Source of the DNA: Poa pratensis
Taxonomy: Eukaryota > Streptophyta > Magnoliopsida > Poales > Poaceae
DNA length: 64,000 bases
NCBI GenBank assembly: GCA_947311845.1
Contig: CAMZMU010000027.1
Coordinates: 31,821,723 to 31,885,722 of the forward strand
Reading direction: 5' to 3'
Shown here: in pieces, positions 11,265-21,872 of the stretch
Layout: each line of letters opens with the position of its first letter
How positions within the stretch are numbered: position 1 is the stretch's first letter
The notes under the pieces: model-generated
Told to the model about the DNA's origin: nothing
The model's input: the letters and a program-made list of their open reading frames with translations, nothing else
Databases searched by the model: none
Program-made: the position numbers and the translations under genes

Positions 11265-11656
11265 GTAGTTTATATCGATAAAATGTTGATACGCTGCTAC
11301 TACAGTAATTGCATTTACTTACTACACCGATTTCTTCACTCACCACCTGCTCACACTTGATTCATGCAGCAATTCCTGATGGAGAATGAACGATCTTTGC
11401 GTCTACAACAAGGGAGGACCAAATCAAGGGACGAATACAAACTAAGGCGTGGCCTAGTGGTGGGCAGGGGCTGATGCCTTCCCACCCACCTGAGTTCGAG
11501 TGGTCTTGCTCACAATTTCGGTGGTGTTGTACCTCTCTTCTATCAAAATACGACCTGTAGAAATCATTTGCTTTTCCAAAAAAAAAAAAATCAAGGGACC
11601 CATGAGCTCAAGCCGAATACAAGAAGTCTGTTGAGGAGGACACCAATGCAACTTGA
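11265..11656 (+). pseudogene. TFIIF-beta last intron and exon, copy B, broken
   Basis: Bases 11265-11369 match the last intron of the complete minus-strand TFIIF-beta gene (shared AAATGTTGATAC and TTGATTCATGCAG). The exon starts at 11370 with CAATTCCTG, coding QFL as in the family. Two bases are missing in GGAGAATGAACG (the full gene has GGAGATAATGAACG), which shifts the frame. A SINE sits at 11433-11587, and a further base is lost in AAGCCGAATAC. The frame that ends at 11654-11656 is the family's normal end. It is a dead fragment with no upstream exons present. Its intact Q codon shows that the stop in the 42.6 kb copy is derived. Confidence 0.85.
11433..11587 (+). mobile_element. SINE with poly(A) tail in TFIIF-beta exon
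   Basis: A 155-base insertion is flanked by the 12-bp direct repeat AAATCAAGGGAC (11421-11432 and 11588-11599). It ends in a run of A. Near its start TGGCCTAGTGG (11450-11460) fits an RNA polymerase III A box, and GAGTTCGAGTGG (11492-11503) fits a B box 30-odd bases further, as in tRNA-derived SINEs. The insertion interrupts coding sequence that is continuous in the two other copies, so its limits are certain. Confidence 0.85.
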
Positions 11657-11717
11657 AGTCTATATCATCTCTTACGCTATGCTAGCTATACCGGAGCTAG
11701 AAATACAACAGAAAATT

Positions 11718-11966
11718 GTAGGCTGTGCAAAAATTAAAAAAAATCTGAATTTAAATGTAGGGAACAGTGCAAATTTTAAACTCTCCAAAATTTGTTAGAT
11801 TTTGTTATTTTCGTGTACCCCGGAATATGAGTTATTTTGAGATGAGATTTTACACGTTAGTAGAAGGTATCATTTTCTACATACTGCATTGTTTTGAGAT
11901 TTTTTATAACTTACACATACGATTTTTAAAAATAAAGAGCTCCATGTAGCCCTCCATTTACACTTT
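11718..11966. mobile_element. AT-rich insertion, possibly a partial AATGGCTCC MITE
   Basis: Relative to copy A and to the flank of the complete gene, copy B has about 250 extra AT-rich bases after GAAATACAACAG. The right end AGAGCTCCATGTAGCCCTCC resembles the right end of the MITE at 10451-10820 (GAGCTCCCTGTAGCTCGGGA). No matching left end is obvious, so it may be truncated. Confidence 0.35.
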
Positions 11967-12206
11967 CCAGACTCCGACCTGCTAGTTGCTGCGTACAATA
12001 AATCGTGTAGGCTTCTTCTGATTGTTCTTGACAAAAGTAGTTTTTAAGCATAAGCCTCGGTACATCCTGGTATTATGTTACCGATTTGCCGCATCAAAGA
12101 TCGTGAGTTTCAGCATTCTTTTGTCGCGAAGAAACAAGTTGTCCAATTTGTGTGTACTAGTCTTGGCATTTCTGCCTTCCTGGGCAGAGTACTAGAGATT
12201 GAGTAA

Positions 12207-14002
12207 GAGCATCTCCAACAGGTGCCCAACGCGTCGGCGCTGTATAAATTTTTTGCAGCGCCGAAATATACGTTTGGCGCGCCGCGCGCAGGTTTTGCTT
12301 TAGCAGGCGCGCTATAGTTTAGGGCGCCGTTGCCGCGCTTCACGAGGCGCGCTAGAAAGCAGCGCGCGAGACAAATATGATATTAGATATGAAATATGAT
12401 ATGAGACAAATATCCAACAATATGATATGAGATATGAAATGAAACAATATTGAACAAAATAGCATACTTCAAATTATCACAACCAAGTTCAACTTCATCA
12501 ATTTACAACCAAGTTCATCATCACAAAATAGTTCACACAAACATCAAATGAAACATCATGCTTCATTTTGTTCCTCCTCCTCTTTCTCTTCCTCTTCCTC
12601 TTCCTTTTCATCAAGATCTTCTAGAGCTCCATCGATTCCATCATCAATTCGGACGGTGTTCCCACTATCTCCAAGAGCACCTTCCGAAGAAACGGAAGGC
12701 ACAACGAAACCATTGCCTCCCATGCCAACCGGTGGTGCACTCATGGCACCAATGCCTCCATATGCTCCCATGCCAACCGGTGGTGCACTCATGGCACCAA
12801 TGCCTCCATATGCTCCCATGCTTCCTCCCATGCCTCCCATGGTAGCACCAACACCTCCTCCCATGCCTCCCAAGAGAGAACCAAAAGTCATGCCTCCTCC
12901 CATGCCTCCCATAGAAGGAGCAAAGCCTCCCATGGAAGCACCATATCCTCCCATGCCTCCTCCCATGCCTCTCATGGATGTACTAACACCTCCATAGCCT
13001 CCTCCCATGCCTCCCATGGAAGCACCAACCCCTCCCATGCCTCCCATGGGAGCACCAACCCCTCCATAGCCTCCTCCATAGCCTCCTCCAATGCCTCCTC
13101 CCATGCCTCCCATCATGCCTCCCATTCCTCCTCCAATGCCAATCATTTTCTTTTTCATCAATAGTTGATCACGGCAAAGGTTGACATACTCCTTTTGCTT
13201 CTCATCTAGACGAGATGTGTCCATAAAGAAGAGATACTTCTCATGTTCCATGAGTCTAGCTTGCTCCTCCATTTCAATTTTCTTCTCCTCCAATGCTAAC
13301 TTCCTCTCCTCCGCCGCCACCCTTCTAGCCTCGGTCTCCTCATGCTTGAGCCGTGCCAACTTCCTATCCTCCGCCGCATCTTTTCTTGCCTTCACCATTT
13401 CTCCCATATGCTTCGATAGCTCATCTTCTCCTCCTTTCTTGCTTCGCGCGCTTGGGCGCATCCGCCGTCCTCCCCTTGGGCGGAGGTCGCTTGGCGAGGG
13501 CTTTGCGCGGCTTCGCAGCTGGCGGAGCGCCGACGGGGTTCGACCGTGGTGGCATGAAGAGCCCGCGCGCGATTCCGACGGCCGGAGTTGGTGCGGCGCC
13601 GCCGGCGGACGAGGTCAATCCAGCGCTAGGGTTTGCGGCGGCGCCGACGGTCGAGGCGTCGCGGCTGTAGGGAGGGGTCGGTGGAATGTCCGAGCGACCG
13701 TCCATCGCCGGATTTTGGCCGGCGGCGGCGCGGGAGAGGGGCGGGCGGGACGAGGGGGCGCGAGCGCGGGAGGGTTCAGATTGGCGGTTGGTAGCTCGCT
13801 CCAGATTTGCTGCCGTCCCGCGCGCTGTAGTCGCCGCTCCAAATTTGGGACCAAATCTACCGCTTGGCACCGCGCGCTGGACGTTTTTTAGCGCACGTGG
13901 GTTTTTGCCGCTGCCGCTGGAGCGCTGGATTTCGCTCCGCGCGCGCTAAAAAGTCGTTATTTGCAGCGCGCGGTCCAAATAGGGCGCCTGTTGGAGATGC
14001 TC
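12207..14002 (-). mobile_element. PIF/Harbinger-like element, no transposase
   Basis: The left end GAGCATCTCCAACAGG and right end CCTGTTGGAGATGCTC are inverted repeats, flanked by the 3-bp target duplication TAA (12204-12206, 14003-14005). These are hallmarks of PIF/Harbinger. Inside is a rearranged ORF1-type frame on the minus strand but no DDE transposase. The element separates TFIIF-beta copy B from SUVR3 copy B, and the host sequence resumes on both sides as in copy A. Confidence 0.88.
12556..13705 (-). pseudogene. Harbinger ORF1 (Myb-like/NAM-associated) with internal deletion
   Basis: From ATG at 13705 one frame reads MDGRSDIPPTPPYSRDAS and a proline/alanine-rich head to a stop at 13421. 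An overlapping frame starting at 13461 continues with ELSKHMGEMVKARKDAAEDR, an acidic/basic coiled-coil region, EYVNLCRDQLLMKKKM, and then about 140 residues of glycine-methionine repeats (GGMGG, YGG) before a glutamate-rich end. Harbinger ORF1 proteins normally carry a Myb/SANT domain between the head and the NAM-associated coiled coil; that domain is absent. The two parts are out of frame, so I infer an internal deletion. The Gly/Met repeat looks like a later expansion. Confidence 0.65.
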
Positions 14003-14223
14003 TAAGATGATTCTCTGTCCTCGCTGTTTTTTAGGAGTATTTCTTTGCAAATTGCTTGCAGTTGTGCAAATCAATCTTAATGCAATCTCGAAGATGATTC
14101 TATGCCCACAGTTTTTCCTTCGAACGCGCTGCAGCCTGCAGGCCTGGAGTAGAAAACTAAAAAAAAAACAGGAATGACCTTTCCTTCGCGACCCGCCCGG
14201 AGTCACCACGCTGCCCGGCCGGG

Positions 14224-16362
14224 ATGAGAAACCCAAGAGCAGCCGGCGCCGTGAGCGAGTTGGCGGAGCTGGTCCTGCCGTGGCTGCCGCCGCCGGACCT
14301 TGCGGCCGCTGCTTCCGCCAGCCGCGCCATGCGCGCAGCCGCGTCTGCAGTCACCGCCCGCCGCGCCGCCGACTTTTCCCGCGGCCTGGAGGCCGCCCCC
14401 GTCCCCTTCGACAACCCCATCGACTCCAAGCCCTACGCCTACTTCCTCTACACCCCCTTCTCCCTCATCCACCCCGCATCCTCCGCCCACGCCCAAGCCC
14501 AGCCCTGGGGCTGCGCACGGGCCCGGCCGCCGTGCCCCACCTGGCCCCGCCCCGACCTAGGCCTCCCCTCCGCTGGGTGCGCCTGCGCCGACGGGGAGTG
14601 CGGCGGCGCGGGGTGCGCGTGCACTGACGCGGAGGCCGAGACGGCGGATGCCTCGGGGCCGGGGATGGGGACCCTCCGGGAGTGCGGCGACGGGTGCGCG
14701 TGCGGGCCCTCGTGCGAGAACCGCCGGACGCAGCGCGGCGTCACCGTGCAGCTGCGAGTCGTGCGCCAGCTGAAGAAAGGGTGGGGGCTGCACGCTGCCC
14801 AAGCTCTCCGCCGCGCGCAGTTCGTCTGCGAGTACGCCGGTACAGTAGTGGAATACAACTTTCTCTAGTTCCGATGAGATTGCTGAATCCTTGTCGAAAT
14901 TGTCGATGGATGAATGCTTGATTGATGATTTATGCACTTACGCTAGAGTAAGCGAATTTATGATTTCTGTTACATTTTGTTTAATCAAACAATGATGCTT
15001 CGATTCAGATAAGTTCACCTTCAGTCTTCAGAGTGGCCAGTGGTGTCAACATGGCCTATTACTGGTGTATTTAGTTGGGACTCTCGTGTCAGTGTCGGTT
15101 TATATAATATTGCTTCAACGCTTCAGTGAAAATCAGTGTGACTTGACATTAGTTACTTCGAGGGCAAGAACTTGCTACTGTACCGTGGTTTATGTCAAAA
15201 GCATTTTCAGTTAGGTAGGATAGAGGACCCCTTGTAAAAAACCGAAAGAATCATGCATTTCGAGTGTAAGATGTGGTTTAGGATAGGTATCAGTAATTCA
15301 GTATGCAGTAATAATGTGCTGACATTTGTAATATTTGAAGGAGTTTAGACTATCAAAGCCCACTTTAATCTGTGCATATTCATAGAGTTTAGAGTGCGTA
15401 CCAGCAATGCAAAAGCCTACTTTGTTGGTGCTTAGAATTTCTTTTGTGCTGCATTGGAAAATTGGTGTTGGAAAAACTGTACTTCAGATGCCAATGCCTG
15501 GGTCACTGAAAATGCATGTGAGCCCTCATCATCTTTACCTGCACCGTCCAAGTTTGGGATACTTGCCAAATGGCGGTTGTTTTTGGTCTAGTCGTCGATT
15601 TTTTAGGTTGCATTAATTTTTAAATCCCTTTTAGATTGTGAACGGCTGCACATAAAGTTGTTTCTGGCTCGGTAGTCAGGTGTGATGATGTTTGCGTGGT
15701 CATAGCAGTAGTTTGGTGACTATCATTTCATATTATTTATGGCTGACTGAGCTCATCGTTTTCCAGTTATTCATTTGAAGATGAATGTAAAGGCCTAGAA
15801 ACTAGAGGCGAGCTGATTGGAAATTCCCCATGTCATCTTCACCTAGCTTTTTTTAATCTGCTTTATTTTACATTGGCTTACTATTTATGGGTTACCTCCA
15901 TGTTGACATTGATATTCAGGTGGAGTATTATTTATCAGAACTCTGACTATGCTATCTATGTGGACTGTAGGTGAGTTCTTGACAACAGAAGAAACACGGA
16001 GGAGGCAGAGGCTGTACGACGAGCTTGCCTCTGCCGGTAAGCTCTCTCCCGCGCTCCTTGTTATCCGAGAGCATCTTCCTTCCGGGAGATCATGCATGCG
16101 GGTGAACATTGATGCGACGAAAGTGGGAAACGTGGCCCGTTTTATCAACCATTCATGCGATGGAGGCAACTTACAGCCTGTCTTAGTAAGGAGCTCCGGT
16201 TCATTGCTCCCAAGGCTCTGCTTTTTTGCTGCCAGGGATATAGCGGAAGGGGAAGAGCTTGCATTTAGCTATGGGGATGCTATGCTTAGGCCTAACAAGG
16301 GCTTGCCGTGCTTCTGTGGAAGCTCGTGTTGTCCTGGTGTACTCCCTGCGGAAGAAACCTGA
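14224..16362 (+). CDS. SUVR3-like: histone-lysine N-methyltransferase, SUVR3-like (2 exons)
   Basis: Exon 1 is 14224-14839 and exon 2 is 15971-16362, with the intron GTACAG...TGTAG joining GCC-G|GT-GAG, for 335 aa. Arabidopsis SUVR3 has a similar length. Residues about 10-35 form an F-box-like stretch (SELAELVLPWLPPPDLAAAA). A cysteine-rich pre-SET region follows (CACADGECGGAGCACTD, CGDGCACGPSCENR), then the SET core GWGLHAAQ, VGNVARFINHSC (cofactor/catalytic motif) and GEELAFSYGD, and a post-SET CFCGSSCC. Such enzymes put methyl groups on histone H3 in chromatin. The first-exon GC content is very high, as usual in grasses. No break was found, unlike copy A. A Harbinger element ends 221 bases upstream of the ATG. 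The methylated residue cannot be told from sequence. Confidence 0.88.
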
Positions 16363-17066
16363 GTTCATGCCATCGGCTGTAATTCCTTCCAAGCAAATTT
16401 GATGATCATGCACTCCGTTTTTAAGAATGTTGTCTTTAGGAGCAGTGATTCCTTCGTTCGATCTGTTGTAATTCCTCCCCAACAAATTGACAATGTCATC
16501 CGTTGATCGAACAAGTTTGTTCACGAGAAGTAAATTTGCACAAGAAGTTGGCTCGCTATAAGAATGAAGCCTGCTTCGCACTAACCTGCATTCTCTGATA
16601 AAGATGTTCACGGTGTATTTTGTTGGCAGTTGGGCACTCGTTCCCTGTTCTGTTGTGTGAGACTCTGCTTCGTGCCTGAGTGTCCAATGCCTCGGTGCCT
16701 GCTGTGGTAGTTTGTACGGCACCATATGCAATCGCACGCTGCTCGCACGATACGGCTTCCGAGTTCATGAGAAAATCGGAAGATGTTCAGCTGGTCCGAA
16801 GAGAAAATCCGATGGTGTGAAGCTCCACTTCCGATTGCAGCAAGCAAGCAAACAACTCCCGAGCTAACACTGTTGTCTTCCGTGCCCCCGCGCAGCACGG
16901 CCCTCATAAATCTTGCGTGGACGCCAGTGGAACTCAGGTCGCTGCGACCCCGGCGAGGGCGGAGGACAGACCCACCAGCCAGCCCTTTTTAAAACTCCTC
17001 GCCGGCCTCACGCCACGCGCGCGGCCGTGGCGCACGCACAGCACACGTACGTGCGCCGGTGCGTGC
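16363..17066. other. SUVR3 downstream region and LBD upstream region
   Basis: No gene is seen between the SUVR3 stop and the LBD gene. A TATA-like TTTTTAAAAC lies at 16985-16994, about 80-90 bases before the LBD start codons, which suits a promoter. The frame open from 16917 upstream of the chosen LBD start overlaps this region and is probably 5' untranslated. Confidence 0.45.
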
Positions 17067-17078
17067 ATGCCAAGCGCG

Positions 17079-17774
17079 ATGCAGGAGCCAGAGCCGCCCA
17101 GGAAGCGCGGCGCCGTGGCGGTGGCGGCGCGGCATGGGACGGCGGGAGTGGGGCAGCTGCCGCAGCGGCAGGAGGACGAGACGTCGTCGGCGGGGCCGGG
17201 CGCGCCGTGCGGGGCGTGCAAGTTCCTGCGGCGGCGGTGCGTGCCGGGGTGCGTGTTCGCGCCGCACTTCAGCGGCGGCGGGAGGGAGCGCGGCGCGGCG
17301 CAGTTCGCGGCGGTGCACCGGGTGTTCGGGGCCAGCAACGTAGCCAAGCTGCTGTCGCGGGTGCCGGTGGCGCTGCGGCGGGACACGGCGCGCACGGTCT
17401 GCTACGAGGCGCAGGCGCGCGTCGCCGACCCCGTCTACGGCTGCGTCGGCACCATCCTCGCCCTCCAGCACCAGGTGGCGCTCCTCCAGGGCCAGCTCTC
17501 CGTCATCCAGTCCCAGCTCTTCAACTGCAGGCTGGCCTTCGCGGCCACGCACCCGGACGGCACCGAACACTTGGCGGCGCTGCAGCCGGCGTACTCCGCC
17601 GCGTCGGCGCCGAGCCAGATGGTGAACTACGACGACCTTCCGCAGGCACTGGATTTCATGGACGTGGAGCCGCAGATGCGGGGCCTAGAGTCTCTCCAGC
17701 TTTCGCAGCCGCCGCACCGGGAGGAAGACGAGAGCCATGGCATGAGTCCTTTCTCGGATAATGTAGGTCGATAG
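17079..17774 (+). CDS. LOB-domain (LBD/AS2) transcription factor
   Basis: 231 aa from ATG at 17079, with an in-frame ATG four codons earlier at 17067. It has a full class I LOB domain: the zinc-finger-like block CGACKFLRRRCVPGC (C-x2-C-x6-C-x3-C, residues about 48-62), the GAS block from FAAVHRVFGASNVAKLLSRV, and a leucine-zipper-like end LQHQVALLQGQLSVIQSQL. LBD proteins are plant-specific DNA-binding nuclear factors acting in organ boundaries, lateral root formation and hormone responses. The sequence around YEAQARVADPVYGCVGTILA resembles the LBD16/18/29/30 group (class IB), but the exact member is not fixed. It is encoded by one exon and ends DNVGR-TGA... TAG in frame. I chose 17079/17067 because the open frame further upstream runs through the probable TATA region. 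It looks intact. Confidence 0.88.
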   Translation: MQEPEPPRKRGAVAVAARHGTAGVGQLPQRQEDETSSAGPGAPCGACKFLRRRCVPGCVFAPHFSGGGRERGAAQFAAVHRVFGASNVAKLLSRVPVALRRDTARTVCYEAQARVADPVYGCVGTILALQHQVALLQGQLSVIQSQLFNCRLAFAATHPDGTEHLAALQPAYSAASAPSQMVNYDDLPQALDFMDVEPQMRGLESLQLSQPPHREEDESHGMSPFSDNVGR

Positions 17775-19391
17775 CGGCAACCATAAAACCCGTCCTCCGT
17801 GGGGAAATCTCCGATAACCTCTCACGTGGCTTAAATATCGCCCACAGACCCCTTTATTGGCTCTATGACATGTGGGTTTTAAGTGACTGGGGGTTATTAG
17901 GAAATCTCCCCCTCCTCCGTGTAGTTGCCTGCTAGTAGCTGATGTAGCCCGTAATCTATGCATTTGAAATTTGGGAAATTTCATTATGGAGTGCATCCAA
18001 CATTTCCAACTGAACTTGTTTTTGCAAGATGTATTTGTATCTTTAAATGTTCTAAAAAAACACATCTCAATTTATATGTATAACTGACTCTTTTCAGCTA
18101 CACTATAATTACAACTGAATCTTTTTTATTTGAACAGGGTTTTTTCGGTTAAACCATGGTAAACTGAATATTTCTCTATTGTAACAACTGAAATTTTCTA
18201 TTCAAATATGGTGACTCCATCCAAACGAGAACGTTGGGCGGACCGATATAAAAGTCACCCGTAACCATTGGTGAACTCCAATTTCATTCATTCGCAAATA
18301 AAAACTCCAATTTCATTCAGGTGACATGCTAAGCGACCAGTTATATTAGCAAAACTTCAGTTCAAACAATTCGAATTTCTGATTTAAATTCTATTATCCA
18401 TTCAGTGGTAGGAAACAATAAAAAAGTGAATGTAAATTTTATCCCGTAGCGACGCGGTTACTTTCAAGTAGGGCCGCTTAGCTCAGCCTCGTTTCCCATG
18501 AGTCCTAGGGTCTATTTGTTCGGGCTTTAGCTTATACTTTTGGGTCCAAAAGCACAAGCCCAAACAAATAACCGAACATTGAAAAGCACTTGTGAAAAGC
18601 TTGGGCGCGAAATAAACTGGTAGCCCGAAAGCATCCGGAGCTTGTTAAAGCTTAGTGAGTTACACCAGATGAAACTACCCTCTATAGTTTACCAGAATCC
18701 TAGAATCATGAAAATCCTGCAATCCCCATATATATCATTGTTGCCAGTGTTGGGCCCACAGGACCCGACCCTGATTCATTTCTCTTGATCTTCTGCGCGC
18801 AAAAGGTCAGAAGGTCGCATGCGCTGCCGTTTACCGCTGCCACCGCGCCCTAGGTTTGCTCCCCCGCACCTCGTCCGACCTCCTCAACTTAGGCCTGGAG
18901 TAGCAAGATCAGGGCTAGGGTTTCCAGCCACCGTGATTCACCGCCGCTGCACCCTAGAGATTCTCTTTCACACACTGCCCGACCTCCTCATGGTGTGCAC
19001 CATCCTCAACGCATTTGGCACACCACGGGTGACCCTCCTTCGCGTTGGTCGCTAGAGACAGGAGCTCCCCCCCCCCCCCCCCCCCCACACCCCCACCGTC
19101 GTCTCCACGCCCAGTCTCATACGAAGTCCCCGTGACCTTTTCTCTGACGAATTGGCCAAGTCTTGCTCCGACTTCAAGAGCTCTTGTTGTCGCTCTACTA
19201 CCTCTTCTATGCTACATCGAGCGCAACTCACACTCGGAGTAGTGCTTTTGGGTTCACATGGAAAAGCCTTGTAATATACTGTAATTGTTAGACAACCTCA
19301 ACATATATATTTGATGCTTCATGTTTTGATTATACATAGTCTTGTATTTATAAGAGTGGTTTATGTTTCAATTATAACCTACTACACCATA
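17775..19391. other. intergenic with a fold-back element and C-tract
   Basis: No supported gene. At 18513-18568 the arms TTTGTTCGGGCTT and AAGCCCAAACAAA pair into an imperfect hairpin like the ends of small hAT-type elements. At 18819-19055 a frame with no recognised domain is open. A run of about 20 C lies at 19067-19086. Several short AT-rich stretches carry AACTGAAT-type repeats (about 18070-18200). Confidence 0.35.
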
Positions 19392-19693
19392 CTCCCTCCG
19401 TTCGGATTTAATCTACATTCTAACTCTCAAATTTGTTCGGAATTAATCTACATTCTGAGTGGGTCCCACCTCGGTAATTAAGACGAGAGAGAGTCCACAC
19501 CCTATGCATGCACCTGTTTGCTTTTCCCATGCAGAGATTGCATTAATTAAGAATGGTTTAACCAATGAGGTGCTTTGTTTTTTATGAGACCATAATTATT
19601 ATGCATGGTTGGGTGTGCAAAAGTAGTACTAATAAATGCAGCATAATTTGTCTGAAAGTTTCTAGAATGTAGATTAAAAGTGAATGGAGGGAG
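19392..19693. mobile_element. Stowaway-type (Tc1/Mariner) MITE
   Basis: The ends CTCCCTCCGTTCGG and GAATGGAGGGAG are inverted repeats, extended inward by TTTAATCTACATTCTA and its complement. They are flanked by the TA dinucleotide on both sides. It is 302 bases long and non-coding. Confidence 0.85.
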
Positions 19694-20118
19694 TATATGT
19701 CTAGAATATTGGTTTATCAGTATTTAATCAAAATTATTCGGACAAAAACGTTGTTTACAATTATTTGAACAAAAAACTGGAAAACCGAGTCAATTCAGCT
19801 CTTAAACATGGTAAAGACGTTACTTCTACTTCTATGAATATATATGAGCGATTACATCTAAAAAAATTCAGAAACAACAAATTCGTTTCAAACCATTCTT
19901 ACCAAATCTCAAATCTCTGCACAGCCCACCAGGCACCAGCTGCAGCCAAACCCCTAGAACCCGGCCGCCCAGCCCGCTTCCTCATCACCCTATATAACCA
20001 AAATTCGTCGGCGGTTACTCGTCCCACCCAGCCCCGAGCGGCAACCGGAGAGAGAGGAGAGGAGAGAGGCCACCGCGGCCGCGGGGCTGTCTCTCTCGCT
20101 CGTCGCCTCTCCCTCCCG

Positions 20119-20478
20119 CCTCAGCTCGCCTTCCTCCTCACCGGCTCCTCGGGCGACGTCGGCCGCCTCCTCCGCTTGCTCCTCGCCACCTACAGCCCCC
20201 GGAACCTCCTCCTCCTCGACCGCGCCGCCCCCGCCTCTGACCGCGCCCGCCTCTCCCGCGACGCCCGCGCAGGCCGCGACGACAACGTCCAGGTCGTCGG
20301 CGACCCCAGGTTCGCCAACCCGCGCGCCGCGTCCGCACTTGCCGCCGCGGTTCACGGCGCCGCGCTGCTGCTGCGGCTCGGCCAGGGCTGGGATTGGCTC
20401 GTGCACCTCGTCGGCGACGACCCGCTCCTCGCCCCGGACGGTTATTCCTCTCTCCTCTGCACCTACTTGGATATCTAG
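20119..20478 (+). pseudogene. GT14 (Core-2/I-branching-like) glycosyltransferase fragment
   Basis: The frame reads LAFLLTGSSGDVGRLLRLLL, ATYSPRNLLLLDRAAP, NVQVVGDPRFANPRAASALA and LLLRLGQGWDWLVHL. These are the conserved opening of plant GT14 (DUF266/Core-2) proteins, Golgi type II membrane enzymes that add sugars to glycans. The usual N-terminal membrane anchor is absent upstream and the frame there is open without a convincing start. After WDWLVHL the family's D-x-DYPL block is shortened to VGDDPLLAPDG, and a donor-like G|GTTATT follows at 20440. None of the later conserved blocks were found downstream. I read it as a truncated duplicate. Confidence 0.6.
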
Positions 20479-21749
20479 CTTTGTGCGTCGTCGAGGTGTT
20501 CGACACGGAGAGGCGGTGCTCTGTGGCGGCCGCCGAAAGGGGAGAAGGAGCATGACATTTTGGGTTCTTATTCAAATCCACGCATAATGCTGCCTTTGAT
20601 CTGTGGTGATTTTTAGCTTCGATTTTTTCAGGTGTACTTGTTCTGGTGATTTTCACTCCAAAGGATCTCCTCCGAGCTATTCATCTCTTAGGTTTGCAGT
20701 TCAGATCGAAGGTTCTATGCTCTTTCTTATGCTGGAATAATCTGCCATCGTGATGTTTTTTGATGTACCTCTTGTGTGAACTGTTATATTATTGGATGAT
20801 TTTGTTTCTCTGAACCACTAGTGTTTGTGGGAATTATATGGTGTCGGATTGCTCTATCCATCTTATAGATGGACTGCCACACGGGAGGTTTCATGGCGTT
20901 TTATGTCTGCATGTCTCTTCAGTATAATTTTGGGCGTGACATATTATTGCGATGTGACATACCAGAAACTTTGATAAGCATGACGATTTCAGAAGCAAAT
21001 CGCTTATTTTCAATGTGACATATTATCGCTTATCAGTAATCACACTAGCACTTCTTTTGTTCAGAAGCAAATCGCTTATTGCGATGTGAGACATTAGAAA
21101 TTTCGATGAATATGACCATAGAAGTGGGGATAAGAAATTTAGATTTTATTGCTTCGTTTATATTCAATGTTTAGCTCGGCACAGCCTCAATGACATTTGC
21201 TATGTCATTTTTTTAGAAATAATTAATAAGTGATTCATTAGGTTTACCCCTCGGTTGAGGCAACTGCCAATTTTTTGGGCTGGTCTCATATAAGATGTCA
21301 ACTATTTTTATTTGTTTTAAGCTCTATTTAAATCAATAGAACTTTAGTGCATATTGCTCTTTAATTATGCATACTAGGTAGAAAGTGCTAATGGGGTTAT
21401 CTGTCCACAAATATAGTAATTGTTGGTTATCTGTAGTGCCTCTCTATGACCTATAATCCTAATGATATAAATAGATAACTAATTTGGTGTTGGGGCGGGA
21501 TGTTTAATCATTCGGAAGTACATGTGTATAGTACACGTGGTATTTATGACTTAGGTGGCATGTATATTTATTGGCCGTACTCCTATCTATGTACAAATAT
21601 GTAGTTGTTACAAGAATAGGTTAAATATTATGAAATTGTTTTGCACAAAATCTATGTTGTTGCATTTTAATATCTTAGGAGATACTACTTCATAGGTGAA
21701 AATATGAGACGTAGTTATAACTTCCATGGCTATCTTTTGACTTATACTA
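20479..21749. other. intergenic, AT-rich, no gene seen
   Basis: No frame with protein-like composition was found. A motif containing AGAAGCAAATCGCTTATT occurs twice (about 20990 and 21063), giving a short duplicated segment. Confidence 0.35.
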
Positions 21750-21872
21750 CTCCCTCCGTCTCAAAATAAGTGTCTCAATTTTGTACAAAAGTGGATGTAT
21801 CTATGCATGTTTCATGTCTAGATACATCCACCTTTTGCCAAATCTAAGACAGTTATTGTTGGACGGAGGGAG
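21750..21872. mobile_element. Stowaway-type MITE, 123 bp
   Basis: The ends CTCCCTCCGTCTCAAAATAA and TTGGACGGAGGGAG are flanked by TA. The central part contains the inverted pair GTGGATGTATCT / AGATACATCCAC. It is a typical short Triticeae Stowaway. Confidence 0.85.

Noticed and set aside
12548..12997. Methionine/proline-rich plus-strand ORF
   Set aside because: It is the complement of the Gly-Met repeat of the Harbinger ORF1 on the minus strand.
14280..14627. Arginine-rich frames overlapping SUVR3 exon 1 on both strands
   Set aside because: They are shadows of a very GC-rich exon whose own frame carries the pre-SET cysteine pattern.
16913..17761. Long alternative frame over the LBD gene
   Set aside because: It lacks any conserved motif, while the frame from 17079 has a complete LOB domain.
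19765..20118. N-terminal extension of the GT14-like frame
   Set aside because: The open frame upstream of 20119 is AT-rich, with no membrane anchor and no similarity to the family. It is probably non-coding sequence that happens to be open.
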